DNA of 25,042 nt, taken from positions 6,657-31,698 of the forward strand of contig MFZI01000029.1 of NCBI GenBank assembly GCA_001789355.1. Reading direction: 5' to 3'. Under the pieces are notes generated by a model, which was not told the DNA's origin, did not search any database, and saw only the letters and a list, made by a program, of their open reading frames with translations. The position numbers and the translations under genes were made by a program. Source of the stretch: Candidatus Roizmanbacteria bacterium RIFCSPHIGHO2_01_FULL_39_8. GTDB lineage: Bacteria > Patescibacteriota > Microgenomatia > UBA1406 > GWC2-37-13. Below, one piece after another: positions 1 to 8,216 of this stretch (the stretch's first letter is position 1; each line of letters starts with the position of its first letter).

Positions 1-41
1 AAAAAACAAAAGTTTTGTAAAATTAAGACTCGCCGGCATAT

Positions 42-791
42 ATGAGAGATAATTTTTTTTCTAAGAAAGGATACATTTCCATAATCGAACTGGCAAAACA
101 AAAAGGATACAGGATTTCTCCAGTAGAAGAAGTGCGACGGGTGAAAACGGGCAATACTCCTCTTCTCGTATTTCGTCACGATGTAGATCTTGACCTTCAG
201 GCTGCTTTACTGATGGCGATGATGGAAAAAGATATGCGAGTACATTCTACTTTTTTTGTCCATTTATACAACAATCACTATAACAGCCTGTCACCAGAGG
301 GACGATTAATAATAAAAAAAATTTCGAGTCTTGGACATGAGATTGGACTTCACTGGGACTCCAGAGATCATCCTCATGACTTAGAGAGGAAGCTCGCAAG
401 AGATAGGGATATCCTTGCGGAAATAATCGGCAAGCAAGTGATGAGCGGTTCCCAGCATAAACCCACCTCAACACCTCAAGTCAAATTTCATGCAATATTG
501 AAATATGAGATGTATAGAGATTTTATATACATATCAGACAGCGCTATGAAATGGAGGCAGTTTACCCCATGGCAGCTCCTTAAGAAGAAACAGAATATTC
601 ATTTGCTAGCCCATCCATTTTGGTGGATGATAAAAGGCAAAACTAGAGAGGAAAAGTTTTTTAATCACTTCAAAAACATCACACTTAATAATAAAAAAAA
701 TATAAAAAAAGAACTAGAACACATGTCGCACTCCTTAAAATACCGAAAAAGATACGATTCGTATTTTGGTTACTTTAATAAAATAGTTTAA
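42..791 (+). CDS. Polysaccharide deacetylase-like (NodB-fold) protein
   Basis: A 249-residue protein that looks like a divergent carbohydrate esterase 4 / NodB-fold deacetylase, a family that removes N- or O-acetyl groups from glycans in a metal-dependent reaction. A FRHDVD motif (H46, D47, D49) sits where the family has its catalytic/metal Asp pair. GHEIGLH (H99, E100, H104) matches the second, zinc-binding motif, and a late His lies in the segment LLAHPFWW. No signal peptide or membrane span is visible, so a cytoplasmic glycan or lipid-linked sugar substrate is possible. The ATG at 42 has no Shine-Dalgarno. A TAAAAT hexamer at 17-22 could be a -10 element, but the upstream context is cut by the window edge. 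The gene converges on the GT39-like gene with only 6 bp between the stops. The fold call is good; the substrate is unknown. Confidence 0.8.
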   Translation: MRDNFFSKKGYISIIELAKQKGYRISPVEEVRRVKTGNTPLLVFRHDVDLDLQAALLMAMMEKDMRVHSTFFVHLYNNHYNSLSPEGRLIIKKISSLGHEIGLHWDSRDHPHDLERKLARDRDILAEIIGKQVMSGSQHKPTSTPQVKFHAILKYEMYRDFIYISDSAMKWRQFTPWQLLKKKQNIHLLAHPFWWMIKGKTREEKFFNHFKNITLNNKKNIKKELEHMSHSLKYRKRYDSYFGYFNKIV

Positions 792-797
792 ATAGCA

Positions 798-2312
798 TCA
801 TTTTATTCCCCAGCTGTAGAGTGTTACCGGCCAGATGGAATACGGATTGTCATCTAGCGGGTAATGATCGAGATACAACTCTTTTTTCATATTTTTTTCC
901 ACATAGTCTATGACATCTTTAGGCAACGATGTATCGTCGATCAAAATGAAGCCTTTTGCGTAGGTTTTGATCGCTTTCTCCAAGTCGTCGACGTCCTCAA
1001 TTAACCTAATCTGATTATTTCTCGGAACAACCTTCTCACCCTTATTATTTACATCGTACGGTAAATTTCCTCTCCACTGGAAAAAGTAGGAAGGTTTGTA
1101 ATCAATACCTACGTACCAATAGGTTCGTGCCGGCCACGTTTCGATGACTGCTGTTTCATTTTTGTCTAGATCCCCTCTATGTTTGATGCGATCATAGATC
1201 TGTTTATAGTCGACAAGCGCGATTTCTCTGAAATCATGGTTTACCGAATAAAAATATTTCGGTCTATTGACGAATTTGTCTCCGTTAACAACGATAACAA
1301 TAGTAAGAAGCAATGACGCAAATGTAGTCAAAATGTGTTTTTGATTTTTAAAGAACAAATTCGGGAGATGAGAGATAGCATATGCGCTAAGCACCAACAT
1401 GAAAGGAAAGATCGGTAAGACATATCTTGTAACCAATGGTTTAAAACCAAATGTTATGAAAAAAAGGTGGGTGATAAAAAAAATGCTCAAAAACAGAAAA
1501 ATGCTTTTTTTCCTATTGAAAGCAAGGATAAAACCAATAAGCGTAAGAAAAGTGAGTAAACTATATTCTCTCCAAAGGAATGAGTGATAGTACCATACGT
1601 TGTTTGCGCCAAACCCATCCCTAGAAAAATATGTCATAAACGTATCAAATAAACCGATATGTTTAGCAATTGCAATAAAGAGAATGAACAGTACATATAT
1701 CCACCATTTATTAAAGATATGAATGAGTCTGTTTTTTTTTATGAAGACAAAGTGCATTATAAGGCTGAGTAGAAAAAGGTAAAAGAAAGAATGAGTAATG
1801 AAACCGAGCAAGGAAAAAAGAGCCAACAATATAAGATCAGTTCGTTTGTTGCCTTTCTCATCCAGCACCTTAAAGTATAAATATGTGGTGATTACCATAA
1901 TAAGTTGCAAAAGCACATAACTTCTTGCCTGTCTTGACCACGTGATCTCAAAGTAAGAAAAGGCTGTCAATAATGCAGCTGCCAGGCCAGTTTTTGAATT
2001 AAAGAGATATTTCGCTAGAAAAAAAACAGCGACCGGCAACATCGAGCCAAAAATAAGTGAAGGCAGTCGGGCAACCCACTCTTGATTTCCAAGAATTTGA
2101 AAAAGAAAGGCAGTTAAAATGTGTGTGGAGATATTATGTTGTTCAATGTATACGTCTGGGTTCGAAAAGACAGATAATCCATATTTAAGTATATACTGCG
2201 ACTGTATAGCTGTGCTAAATTCATCTACCCAAAAAGGGTAGTTTACAAAAAAACCATATCCGCGAAACAAAAAGCTCAACAAGAAAATGAATATTACTAT
2301 AAGGAATGCCAT
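798..2312 (-). CDS. GT39/ArnT-like polytopic glycosyltransferase
   Basis: A 504-residue integral membrane protein with about ten or more hydrophobic spans, followed by a soluble C-terminal portion (about residues 370-504). Just after the first span, FWVDEF carries the acidic pair D30-E31. In GT-C enzymes of the PMT/ArnT/RgtA type this first outer loop holds the catalytic Asp. Such enzymes use a polyprenyl-phosphate sugar and transfer it on the outer membrane face to lipid, protein or glycan. The predicted reaction is therefore transfer of a lipid-linked sugar, with donor and acceptor unknown. It is the last gene of the minus-strand block. Its start lies one base after the stop of the upstream membrane-protein gene, so coupled translation is likely. 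The family call is strong at the level of GT-C; GT39 is the best guess. Confidence 0.82.
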   Translation of the reverse strand: MAFLIVIFIFLLSFLFRGYGFFVNYPFWVDEFSTAIQSQYILKYGLSVFSNPDVYIEQHNISTHILTAFLFQILGNQEWVARLPSLIFGSMLPVAVFFLAKYLFNSKTGLAAALLTAFSYFEITWSRQARSYVLLQLIMVITTYLYFKVLDEKGNKRTDLILLALFSLLGFITHSFFYLFLLSLIMHFVFIKKNRLIHIFNKWWIYVLFILFIAIAKHIGLFDTFMTYFSRDGFGANNVWYYHSFLWREYSLLTFLTLIGFILAFNRKKSIFLFLSIFFITHLFFITFGFKPLVTRYVLPIFPFMLVLSAYAISHLPNLFFKNQKHILTTFASLLLTIVIVVNGDKFVNRPKYFYSVNHDFREIALVDYKQIYDRIKHRGDLDKNETAVIETWPARTYWYVGIDYKPSYFFQWRGNLPYDVNNKGEKVVPRNNQIRLIEDVDDLEKAIKTYAKGFILIDDTSLPKDVIDYVEKNMKKELYLDHYPLDDNPYSIWPVTLYSWGIK

Positions 2313-2313
2313 C

Positions 2314-3384
2314 TTATTGGTAAGTAGTCACAATGACATTGTCAAGAAATGGTAAATTGAAAAAAAGAATTCTTTTCACCCGCTTCACGAGTCTGGTTAA
2401 GAGAGAGTCATTGGCTTGGGGATAGAGGACAAATCGAGAGAGCACATCAAAGGAAACTGTATTACTCTTAATAACTTGGCTATTTTGCGGGTTGTCTGTC
2501 GGCCTTTCAATCCATAATTCTTTTTTCCCTACGGGTTGATCGAGAGAAACGATGAATTTTATGCGTTCGTTTGTCCATTCATCAACCAATCGTACCGGTC
2601 CATCGTTGGTCAGAACTCTATAACTGTTATTTCCTAGAGGAGTAGGCCAGCCAAAATTGTATCCTTCTACTGTTACCTGTTGAGTGTGAAGAGCTTTTTG
2701 CGGGATGGCGCGAGCGATATGGAACTGTTTTCTCACCTGGTTTGCTCGGTATATTCGGCCTTGCATGTAGTCGCGTATAAGATTTGAGATAAATAAAAAA
2801 GAATAAAATGAAATGATTGATGCAAGAATGAGAAAAACAAAGATACCGACATATGAGATGGTTTTTCTTTTTAGCTCCTCCCCCACTTTTGGCATGGATA
2901 CTTTTGGAATAGAAACGCGAAAATCAGGTTTTTTACTGAAAAATTTCCACGCCTCGTGATAATTAAAAGATTGATACAGTTGAATGAGTTGGGGAATAAA
3001 CATGTAGAAAAAAAATACGAGCAGAATAAAAAAAGGGTACTGAATGATGTGTAAGAACGAAAATGGCTCAATATAAAACACGGCTAAAAAAAAAGCCGTC
3101 ACAAGGCAGAATATATTTTCTGTTTTGCTCTTGGAATAGGGTTGTTCAATTTTAATTTTTTTTTCAGAAAAAGTAATGATCCACGCAATCGAACCCAAAA
3201 GAAACGCCAAAAAAAGAATAAAGCGCAAATAAGATATGTCGAAGAGATTTTGATCTATGTAACCTTCTGTAGGTTTAATCAAACGTAACAGATGGGCGAC
3301 TAGAATATAGTTGAAGATAATAAAAGACAGTATTTGTGAGAAATATTTTACTCCTGTCACAAAGTATTTTTCAATTAGTTTCAT
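2314..3384 (-). CDS. Membrane protein with C-terminal IPT/TIG-like outer domain
   Basis: A 356-residue protein. Residues about 1-140 contain four hydrophobic spans, and a fifth span lies near residues 175-200. A predicted extracytoplasmic region of about 150 residues follows. Within it the pattern VTVEGYNFG, a later Trp-containing strand with IKFIVS, and SNTVSFDV resembles an IPT/TIG immunoglobulin-like fold. The N-terminal half is paralogous to the small protein at 11602-12054: both have a HL-x2-L-x2-P-(S/T)-E-(G/N)-Y motif followed by a similar second helix ending in W-hydrophobic-A/I-W/T. The second copy lacks the outer domain. The start overlaps the preceding gene by 14 bases. Function is unknown; a scaffold or accessory role for the adjacent GT-C-like proteins is inferred from conserved gene order. 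Confidence 0.7.
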   Translation of the reverse strand: MKLIEKYFVTGVKYFSQILSFIIFNYILVAHLLRLIKPTEGYIDQNLFDISYLRFILFLAFLLGSIAWIITFSEKKIKIEQPYSKSKTENIFCLVTAFFLAVFYIEPFSFLHIIQYPFFILLVFFFYMFIPQLIQLYQSFNYHEAWKFFSKKPDFRVSIPKVSMPKVGEELKRKTISYVGIFVFLILASIISFYSFLFISNLIRDYMQGRIYRANQVRKQFHIARAIPQKALHTQQVTVEGYNFGWPTPLGNNSYRVLTNDGPVRLVDEWTNERIKFIVSLDQPVGKKELWIERPTDNPQNSQVIKSNTVSFDVLSRFVLYPQANDSLLTRLVKRVKRILFFNLPFLDNVIVTTYQ

Positions 3385-3892
3385 AATTTTGTCTCAATTG
3401 TAATGTCATAAGCATAGCAGAAAGTATTAATGTCAAAAAACCAAAAACTGCAAAGGTCTCTGCGCTGTATATCATATCACTCAAGGCGAATGCAGGAATC
3501 AAGCAAAGTGAAACTAAACTGACAAGGGAGTTTATGGTGACGTTAAGATTGAAAACGACAAAAAAAGCGACATACATGATAAAAAGCAATAGTCCCTTTG
3601 TAACCATTTCTTCTAAGATTGAATTGACGAGTTGGCTAGCGAAACTATAATGAAGGAGAGACAACGATAACGAAAAGAAAATAAAAATGAGCATCTTACC
3701 CGCAAATTTTTTTTGCTTGCTGATAACCACGGCAACAAAATAAAGTATTAGGATGATTAAACAAATGGAAATAAATCCGATTACTAGTCTCACAAGAAAA
3801 GAGAACTCCGATCCCAATAGTTTGCTCCCAACGAGAAATGCCAATAGTAAGAAAAATAGAGATAACGTTTTTTCTTTTGCCGAGTAAGTCAT
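3371..3892 (-). CDS. Small polytopic membrane protein (copy A)
   Basis: A 173-residue, very hydrophobic protein with about five membrane spans and no polar domain. I do not recognise a named family. Its C-terminal end (YSAETFAVFGFLTLILSA, then a basic tail) closely matches that of the 127-residue protein at 12051-12434 (YSFTAENLAVFSYLLLILS). Each protein lies immediately upstream of a second small membrane protein, which is itself duplicated. The conserved pairing and position, directly after a large YfhO-like gene, suggest an accessory to glycan synthesis or export. A TATAAT hexamer 19 bases upstream could give this gene and the two after it their own promoter. Confidence 0.68.
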   Translation of the reverse strand: MTYSAKEKTLSLFFLLLAFLVGSKLLGSEFSFLVRLVIGFISICLIILILYFVAVVISKQKKFAGKMLIFIFFSLSLSLLHYSFASQLVNSILEEMVTKGLLLFIMYVAFFVVFNLNVTINSLVSLVSLCLIPAFALSDMIYSAETFAVFGFLTLILSAMLMTLQLRQNYETN

Positions 3893-3911
3893 ATGGTATT
3901 GAAACTTTCCT

Positions 3912-3917
3912 ATTATA
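3912..3917 (-). promoter_or_regulatory. Candidate -10 element (TATAAT) before the small membrane gene
   Basis: A perfect TATAAT on the minus strand sits in the 33-bp gap before the gene starting at 3892, leaving 19 bases to the ATG. No good -35 hexamer is seen at normal spacing; that position overlaps the end of the upstream coding region. An AGGAAAG stretch lies between this element and the start codon and could serve as a weak ribosome-binding site. This may be an internal promoter for the last three genes of the block, or chance in AT-rich DNA. Confidence 0.35.
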
Positions 3918-3925
3918 GTATATAT

Positions 3926-6352
3926 TTAATTTCTCGGTTTAGAGACCGCATTATTCTTTCGCCGAAGGATTGCGAAAAACACTCCGATGGTATGAAACAG
4001 CAGCAGTAAGGTAATGGTTGTAGCTGAAATGATGTAACTGATGTACGCCAGTCGTTGCGGCCAAAATTCTACGATCAGCTCGAAATCATACGACCCATCT
4101 TTATTTTTTATGCAGTTTGGAGTGATTGTCTGACTGCAGAGATTCGTAGGATTCAATATCCATCCGTTGGCAAAGCCATCTACCATATGGTGTTGTTGAT
4201 GTATTTCCGGAAGTGGATATGTCTCTAAGAGATTGCCGCTGGAAAGATTGTCGTTTTGAATAGTACCCTTTATATTTTTTGATATAAAGTCGATAACGAA
4301 ATTTTCGCTGTTTTCAGGAACTATTCTTTCATTGACGTATTCATAATATGTTTTCTTTTTTATCTTCAAATCTCCCAGAGTGGTCAGCCAACCATTCGTA
4401 ATATACTCGGATGCATCCTTTTTTGTTGCGCGATACGCTTCATCGACAAGCGGCTTTTTGTAGTAAGTCTCTAATTGGTCGTTCAAATTCTGGTAATTTT
4501 TGTTGGGGTGATATCTGTTCAGATACATTTTCCATAAGGGATGAAAATTTTCGGTAAATGTTAATAAAAACGGGTCGTGTGAGCGATGCACGATTATTCG
4601 ATATTTGGAGGAGTTAATTTTTTTAAACTCTATTGTACTTTCGTTCGACGAGCCCCCCTTTTTTTGATAAAAATGAGGCAAAAAATCTGCTAATTTTTTA
4701 GTATAAATATCGATCTTTGGGGATGAAAAGATAAGAGTCTCGGGTTTATGAAAAAATAATTTTGGATCGTAATTATCGCCTAAAGTTTTGTCATGATACA
4801 TATACATAGAGTTTGTTTTTGAGAAAATCTTCCCTTCTTTTGTTCTCTTATCAAATGATACCGCCGGTTTATCTATCATCCAGGGGGAAAGTATAAATCC
4901 ATAATAGCCCCAGGTATTAAACTGATAGCCCAAGGTATAGGGATAAATATCAATTTTGGTATCTAGTTCAATGTTTTTGATGAATGCTGAGGCGTGAAAA
5001 TAATCCTCTGGTATTTTTAAGCCATATTCATCTCTATTGATATATTTGTTTACCGATGATTTATTTAAGAAATAGTATCCAGACCATATCGAGAAGCCGG
5101 CGATGACTGGTATAGCTATGAGGATAAAAAGTAGAACAATTTTAAACTTTTCAAGTTTAAACTTTTCAAAATTCATTTCAGATGCAAATTGAAAAATTCT
5201 TCCATAAATTAAGACATAAAATATAGCGACAAAAATCACAACACCAGCTGTGGTCCTCATAAAAGCCAATGCTTTAACGTTGTTGATTAAATAATCGTAT
5301 ATGAAACCAAATGGTGGATTTGAGCCTTTCGAAATAAAAATAAACAGAAGTGCAAGTATATAGAATAAAACATATATTTTTTTAGAATTTCTATCTAATA
5401 ATCGAAAGATAATGGGAAATACACCAAGAACGATGATCGGGATTGCATAAAAAACTAGACTAAAAAAAGGACTGGCTATTATTTCTCCATCTTGCACACT
5501 TAGACTAGGTGTGTGAAATAACCGAATCATCTTGCTGATCAATGCATACCCGTAATCAAGTGTCACTCCCAGTTCTTTATATCCTTGTTTGACTGAAATC
5601 TTAACTCCGGTATTTTGTAAGAAGCTATATCCGTAGAAAAGAAATGGTAACGTCAAGTAAATGGTGCCTAAAAAAATGCACAGAAAATTAAAAGTATTAG
5701 TTACAATAGTTTTCAAAGATATCAATCTCATGAGAAGAGACAGTCCAAGCGTTAAAGAAACTAATATGAATAGTAAGAAATGATATTTTGGATTGGGTAA
5801 ATCTGCGATAAAGCCAAAAAATAGGCAGGTTCCGGCAGCGTCCAAGAAAGTTATTTTTTTATACTTAATGAATTTGAAAAGAAAATAAGATACCCAAATT
5901 ATTCCGACTGTTCCAAGATAATAAATCAAATGATCAAGATAATGAGGCGAAATAATGATAAATACTGCGGGAAATAGGCCAAATAATTTACTTCCTTTAC
6001 TAAATAAATTATATATTTTGTAGATTCCAAGGCCAGATAGGAAAAAAATTAAAAATTGATATACAAAGCCAGTTTGATAAATACTCAATCCCAAAGAGAC
6101 AAAGAAGGTAAAAATTGAGAGCCAAAAAAAATAATTGTTCGATATATATATCCCGTTATTGGCATCATTCCATTGATATGCGGTTTTGTAAGAGAAGATA
6201 GGAATAGGGGGAATTAATGTATCATGCCCAATATTCAATAATCCGTATGTTTTTATAATAGGAACGAGTGAGACTATCGTCAGAACAGTCAAGGTTACAA
6301 TCAGACTTGGGTCAAAGAAGGTTCTAATTTTTTTTTGCAAGAAGCTTATCAT
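3926..6352 (-). CDS. YfhO/GT-C-like large membrane protein (paralogue 1)
   Basis: An 808-residue protein with a hydrophobic N-terminal half (about a dozen spans to roughly residue 430), a large outer domain (about 440-770) and a final span near 772-797. The first outer loop has GHDTLIPPIP (D44), equivalent to the acidic loop of GT-C enzymes. A later GSNPPFGFIYDYL and FMRTTAG segment, and LTFTENFHPLWKMYL in the outer domain, fit the YfhO / arabinofuranosyltransferase-like superfamily, thought to transfer sugars from polyprenyl-phosphate donors. The C-terminal domain has FANGWI and a Cys pair (LCSQ...NC) shared with the two paralogues at 9197-11605 and 12504-14756. The gene overlaps the end of the GT4 gene by 29 bases. 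This copy is the most divergent of the three. Enzymatic activity is inferred. Confidence 0.78.
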   Translation of the reverse strand: MISFLQKKIRTFFDPSLIVTLTVLTIVSLVPIIKTYGLLNIGHDTLIPPIPIFSYKTAYQWNDANNGIYISNNYFFWLSIFTFFVSLGLSIYQTGFVYQFLIFFLSGLGIYKIYNLFSKGSKLFGLFPAVFIIISPHYLDHLIYYLGTVGIIWVSYFLFKFIKYKKITFLDAAGTCLFFGFIADLPNPKYHFLLFILVSLTLGLSLLMRLISLKTIVTNTFNFLCIFLGTIYLTLPFLFYGYSFLQNTGVKISVKQGYKELGVTLDYGYALISKMIRLFHTPSLSVQDGEIIASPFFSLVFYAIPIIVLGVFPIIFRLLDRNSKKIYVLFYILALLFIFISKGSNPPFGFIYDYLINNVKALAFMRTTAGVVIFVAIFYVLIYGRIFQFASEMNFEKFKLEKFKIVLLFILIAIPVIAGFSIWSGYYFLNKSSVNKYINRDEYGLKIPEDYFHASAFIKNIELDTKIDIYPYTLGYQFNTWGYYGFILSPWMIDKPAVSFDKRTKEGKIFSKTNSMYMYHDKTLGDNYDPKLFFHKPETLIFSSPKIDIYTKKLADFLPHFYQKKGGSSNESTIEFKKINSSKYRIIVHRSHDPFLLTFTENFHPLWKMYLNRYHPNKNYQNLNDQLETYYKKPLVDEAYRATKKDASEYITNGWLTTLGDLKIKKKTYYEYVNERIVPENSENFVIDFISKNIKGTIQNDNLSSGNLLETYPLPEIHQQHHMVDGFANGWILNPTNLCSQTITPNCIKNKDGSYDFELIVEFWPQRLAYISYIISATTITLLLLFHTIGVFFAILRRKNNAVSKPRN
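5141..5170. repeat. Short in-gene tandem duplication (two 15-bp units)
   Basis: Two adjacent 15-base units (5141-5155 and 5156-5170) differ at one position and encode a repeated FK(L)EKFK-like basic stretch just before a membrane span of paralogue 1. It preserves the reading frame and is probably a slippage duplication in a cytoplasmic loop. Confidence 0.6.
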
Positions 6353-7493
6353 AGATATTTAACAAATGAGCTGTTTGATGTTTGTAATCGGTAAAGGGTC
6401 CTATTATGTCTCGTGGGTTGAAATTATAGTCAGGTCTATGTATCAGAAATTCAATCTTATTCACAAAATCAGTGAAATTTTTTGGCACAAATCCTATCTT
6501 ATCAATAATTCTATCGGGAAAGTGAATAAGATTTGTTGAAATTACATTCAAGTTCGAAGCAAGAGCTTCTGTAGGGGCAGTTCCTATACCTTGGTATTTT
6601 ATATTTTTGTTGTTGCCGTAATAACAATATACGTCGGCAGCATTGTAATACAGAGGTAAATTACTATAAGAAATTTTGTTTATTAACCTATCGGAGACTT
6701 GACTGGCTAGTTTGTATAATGGGTGTGAGGGGTGTGATCCTATGAGAAGAAGAAAAAGATGTGGGTACTTTTCTTTGAGTATCCCATATGCCCTTATTAT
6801 TTTATCAACTCCTTTGTGTGAAGTTAAATTTCCTATATGCAAGAGTATAAAGGATTCCAAAGGAAGTTTTAGTCTTTTTCGTGCCCACGTTTTATTTCTT
6901 GGTTTAAATAGGTTGAAATCAATTCCTACATTTTGGTAGCTTATTTTGTTCGATGCGATACGAATCTCCTTTATGAGATATTCAATCCTCGGTTTAATAT
7001 TGACAAAAAAATGGCTTACGTTTTTGAAATTGTTTCTTTCGTGTGGAGTAATAAATAATCTTTCGAACCATTCTAACCAGGAAGGCTGCCCATATCCATG
7101 ATACTGAATAGTTATTTTAAATTGAGGAAAATCCTTGAGAACGGTATGAAGTAAACTGCCTCTCTCACCTTGAAAATGGATGATCGTACTTCTCACATCT
7201 TCACGTTTTAAACTCTCCATTAAGAGTGGTGACGTTACTAAAGGAAAGTACGACTCGATCGCTTTGTGAACTGTCTGTGCCGGAAATAATTTGAAATGAA
7301 TGCCTTCTTTCACAAACTCTTTTTTTTTCCCAAGATCTTTTATGGCGTACCAGACTTCACAGCGATACCTGTCCGTATACGATAGGATGCTTCTCGCTAG
7401 CCGAGCCGACCAGTTCCCAGTAACATGGTAATCTCTGGTGTCGTCATTCTCTAAACTGTGGCAAAGAATCTGGATGATCTTTATTTTTTTCAG
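6324..7493 (-). CDS. GT4-family glycosyltransferase with apparent non-AUG (CTG) start
   Basis: A retaining GT-B glycosyltransferase of family 4, about 389 residues with the extended start. The C-terminal donor-binding half shows LLHIGNLTSHKG and GTAPTEALASN, the family's E-containing nucleotide-sugar site. It is paralogous to the gene at 14753-15895 along its whole length. The first conventional start in frame is a GTG at 7313, but that would remove about 60 residues. Translation upstream of 7313 stays open and aligns with the paralogue's N-terminus (KIIQILCHSLE, then TGNWSARLARSIL against YYGWAARTARYMH). The extended frame has no ATG, GTG or TTG. A CTG at 7493-7491 aligns with the paralogue's Met1 and lies 4 bases after the upstream methyltransferase stop, so I place the start there. 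It would transfer a sugar from a nucleotide donor in the cytoplasm. The family is certain; the start is inferred. Confidence 0.85.
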   Translation of the reverse strand: MKKIKIIQILCHSLENDDTRDYHVTGNWSARLARSILSYTDRYRCEVWYAIKDLGKKKEFVKEGIHFKLFPAQTVHKAIESYFPLVTSPLLMESLKREDVRSTIIHFQGERGSLLHTVLKDFPQFKITIQYHGYGQPSWLEWFERLFITPHERNNFKNVSHFFVNIKPRIEYLIKEIRIASNKISYQNVGIDFNLFKPRNKTWARKRLKLPLESFILLHIGNLTSHKGVDKIIRAYGILKEKYPHLFLLLIGSHPSHPLYKLASQVSDRLINKISYSNLPLYYNAADVYCYYGNNKNIKYQGIGTAPTEALASNLNVISTNLIHFPDRIIDKIGFVPKNFTDFVNKIEFLIHRPDYNFNPRDIIGPFTDYKHQTAHLLNIYDKLLAKKN

Positions 7494-7497
7494 GGTA

Positions 7498-8193
7498 TTA
7501 TTTTACAAAGATACATTCGTAATTTAGCGTTAAAGATTTATCTTTATCTAATTTATCTAAATAAAAGAAGACGAGATGAATAATAAAGATAGGTATCATA
7601 GCAAAAAAATAATAGAGGTATACTAGATATTTATTTTTCAGGACTCTAGGAATTAATGTTTGAATAAATTTGGAAACAGCAATAAATCTACCTCCCTGTG
7701 GTTTAATTTTAGCCGATCTAAAGTGATTAGAGATAGCCAGATATTTAAGACCATATCTCGTATATCGGAAAAAATCGTATGGAATGCCATGTTCCTCAAA
7801 GTTGCCATGTGTGGTCAAAAAAACTTTCCCGCCTTTTTTTAATATTCTATACATCTCTCTTATCACCAAATGTGGTTCTTTTACGTGCTCCATCACTTGG
7901 GTGCATATTATATAGTCAAAGCTTCTATCTTTTACTGGGATTGTCTTTGCGTCAGAAACGTAATCAATTGCCCCATTATAATTAACTATGTCTTGAGTAA
8001 AATAGCCGCATTTATCAAAATACCCTTTATAGGGTAGCTCTCCGGCTCCGATATCTAGTACTTTTTTATTTTTTTTGTTGCATTCCTTTGCTGCCTTAGA
8101 AATAAATTTTTGGATAGAATATGCGTGGTTGTTAATTATTTCTTTGGGAAAGATTTTGTAGAGAAAGTTGACCAGTACAAATACGTTTAGCAT
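7498..8193 (-). CDS. Class I SAM-dependent methyltransferase with C-terminal membrane segment
   Basis: A 231-residue protein of the Methyltransf_11 type. Motif I is KVLDIGAGELP (about residues 44-54), followed by a FDYIICTQVMEHV stretch (about 92-104) and ILKKGGKVFLTTHG, all typical of the AdoMet Rossmann fold. The C-terminus has a strongly hydrophobic stretch (about residues 188-215) followed by charged residues, so it is probably anchored at the inner face of the membrane. Given the neighbours, the substrate is likely a sugar or lipid-linked glycan intermediate. It sits 23 bases after the SDR epimerase gene and 4 bases before the proposed start of the GT4 gene. No Shine-Dalgarno is visible. 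Confidence 0.85.
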   Translation of the reverse strand: MLNVFVLVNFLYKIFPKEIINNHAYSIQKFISKAAKECNKKNKKVLDIGAGELPYKGYFDKCGYFTQDIVNYNGAIDYVSDAKTIPVKDRSFDYIICTQVMEHVKEPHLVIREMYRILKKGGKVFLTTHGNFEEHGIPYDFFRYTRYGLKYLAISNHFRSAKIKPQGGRFIAVSKFIQTLIPRVLKNKYLVYLYYFFAMIPIFIIHLVFFYLDKLDKDKSLTLNYECIFVK

Positions 8194-8216
8194 TGTAATA
8201 TACTACTCAAGAAGAA

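Noticed and set aside
792..797. Terminator between the convergent deacetylase and GT39-like genes
   Set aside because: Only 6 bases separate the stops, and no GC-rich stem followed by a T-run is visible on either strand.
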